NCBI RefSeq assembly: GCF_010015445.1
Contig: NC_053118.1
Coordinates: 9,722,907 to 9,786,906, forward strand
Source of the DNA: Perca fluviatilis
Taxonomy: Eukaryota; Chordata; Actinopteri; Perciformes; Percidae
Direction: 5' to 3'
Length of the DNA stretch: 64,000 nt
Part shown: in pieces, positions 62,295-64,000 of the stretch
Layout of the letters: every line of letters starts with the position of its first letter
How positions within the stretch are numbered: the first letter of the stretch is position 1
Program-made: the position numbers and the translations under genes
The notes under the pieces: generated by a model
Seen by the model: the letters and a program-made list of their open reading frames with translations, nothing else
Told to the model about the DNA's origin: nothing
Database searches by the model: none

Positions 62295-64000
62295 AGGTGA
62301 GAGCTAATACAAATGACTGCACCACGGCTAGCAAAGGGGCTCTGAAACTGGGGCAAACTGATCTAAAGGTTCCACGAAAGCCTGTAAAAAACAACATACT
62401 GTATTTGAATTATTTGTGTCCACTTGAATTGAATTCCATCAGTGTTTGCTACTGTATGATGACCTTAGGTTTCACATTGGCCCCTTTTGCACTGGGGTAT
62501 AGGCAGTTCTAAAATATACCAGTAATTTAGCAAATATAAAGTAAAGTAAAGAGACTGCAGTGTTCATTACATCCCACACTATTGAATTGTTGGGCTGAAT
62601 ACGCAACATTGTGGTTTTTAGTATTTATGGAAAGGTCATGGGGTCATTCAAATCAGAGGTGTTCATTAGGGATGCACGATTCAGAAAATTTCACGATTCA
62701 ATTCAATATCGATTTTTTAGGCTTTTTCACAGTATGTAACTGTAGTTATTTTTCCAATGTGATTGCAGTAGACATACAATTTAAAAGAAAAGAAATACAA
62801 CAAATTAAATGTAGTTTGATATAACTTTATATGTCTTCATACAATAATACAAACTTTTGCAACTAAAAACTGCAAAGTGCCAAGCTTTGGCACGCTTTCA
62901 AATACATTTAACTCAAGTATAAAATAAAACTGTTAAATAAAAAGAACTTTTCGTTCAGAGTTCGTTGGGAGTTTAGAGCATTGAAAGCGTTGGTTGACTG
63001 GCATGTTAGGTACTTCGCTTTGCAAAGCCTGCATATAGCATGATTCCTATGAAGTTCCGTCTTCCCCCTCGAGTTTATAAAAGCCGAAATGTGCCCAAAC
63101 TCTCGTCTTCAATGAGGATGGAGCGTTCTCTTTATACATCCATTCGATGGAGAAGGTTGAATAATTCTTTCTGTGAGGTTTGCCATTGTTTGCCCCGACT
63201 AAACTACTTCTGCTGTACTCGTTCTTCATTTGATTATGACATTTTTTTATTTTTTGTGTACAACTGGAAAGTTTGGCAGTATAGAAGTCAGAGACCATCC
63301 TCTGACTGTCGATATGCATACTAAATCTCGTGGATATCTGAAAAGATGTCATTCCATTTTAATCTTCTTTTAGTGTGCCTTACAGTTTTTACTTCTACAT
63401 TCATATTGTAATTTCCCCTTGGAGGATTAATTAAGTATAAATGAATTATTAAATTATATAGTTTCATGATGGTTGTAAAACAGCAACACAGATGCAAATT
63501 TCACCACAGTTTAATAATTGCTAGTATAAGAGTACATTTTAAAGCCACTTGTATTGATCAACAGCAGTATATAGTATTATTTTTATTAATATTTTGGAAT
63601 TGTATTACTTTGTTTCTACTACGTATGCATTGTGAGTATGTATATTATTTTTTAACAATTTTTCTCTTGTGAAGCACTTTGTAACTTTGTCTGTAAAACG
63701 TATATTAAATTATCTTATTAAATAAACGTATTAGCTTTCAACTGCATCTCACCATCTTTCTAATTGGAGAGAGTTTGGTCAGCTGTCAATTCACCACGAC
63801 ATCTAAGCAAGCGATGGTGAGAATAACTCATGACGCAGTTAAGAAACAAGAACCAGCTTACTAATGATAACGTAAGCATTTTGGCTCGGTGGATGTCGAT
63901 TTTAAAGTCATGTTAAAACTATTTCCCATCCTTCTTCTGATTTTGAGCCGCAGCCTGTCACTCCCCCCTGTACTAACGTTACTCGCTATGTAACGTTAGC

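Larger units (their letters stand above)
59802..64000 (-). other. Partial grik2 intron upstream of the first visible exon
   Basis: No earlier grik2 exon was found. It holds the hAT at 61038 and family A copy 5. Near 60774 a TTAAAGCCATAGTGTGTA end matches the element at 7104. At 62668 a lone end TAGGGATGCACGATTC marks a truncated hAT-like repeat. I see nothing recognisable in 59880-60760, 60820-61030, 62300-62660 and 62720-64000. Confidence 0.75.

Noticed and set aside
63047..63352. 101-codon minus-strand frame
   Set aside because: Charged sequence without any domain I recognise and no splice context; likely chance.
59802..64000. Search for the preceding grik2 exon (ending RFMSLIKE) upstream
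   Set aside because: Not found on the minus strand up to 64000.

Overview
The window is vertebrate nuclear DNA and almost certainly comes from a bony fish (teleost, probably a percomorph). It holds six internal exons of one protein gene, all on the minus strand, spread over about 49 kb. Tandem repeats, tRNA-derived SINEs of fish type and many small cut-and-paste DNA transposons fill the introns. There is no operon structure, no complete gene and no RNA gene I would defend.

The gene is a kainate-type ionotropic glutamate receptor, best matched to grik2 (GluK2). In transcription order the exons lie at 59694-59801, 55840-55953, 34407-34613, 28120-28343, 19150-19268 and 11098-11315. They join in one frame into 330 codons. 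Numbered as rat GluK2 they cover residues 366-695 without a gap: the end of the amino-terminal domain, ligand-binding segment S1, membrane segment M1, the M2 pore loop with the Q/R editing site, M3, and the start of S2. Earlier exons (beyond 64000) and later exons (below position 1) are outside the window.

The introns are nested transposon layers, many with exact target-site duplications. hAT-like elements have 8-bp duplications at 8977, 21261, 25283, 25565, 28838, 29333, 31975, 51518 and 61038. TTAA-flanked Kolobok-like elements lie at 7104, 8818, 25797, 39941, 45926, 50715 and 56061. PIF/Harbinger-like elements lie at 1403, 3468, 13502, 33743, 39202 and 50758, three of them with transposase debris. 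There is also a degenerate Tc1 transposase at 42732 and five SINE copies.

The most interesting candidate is a possible 12-nt microexon at 18888-18899, about 250 nt downstream of the pore-loop exon. It has strong splice sites on both sides and would add four residues in frame directly after the Q/R site. Next are the Ser codon at position 689, which is Ala in mammalian GluK2, and the genomically unedited state of all three known RNA-editing codons.
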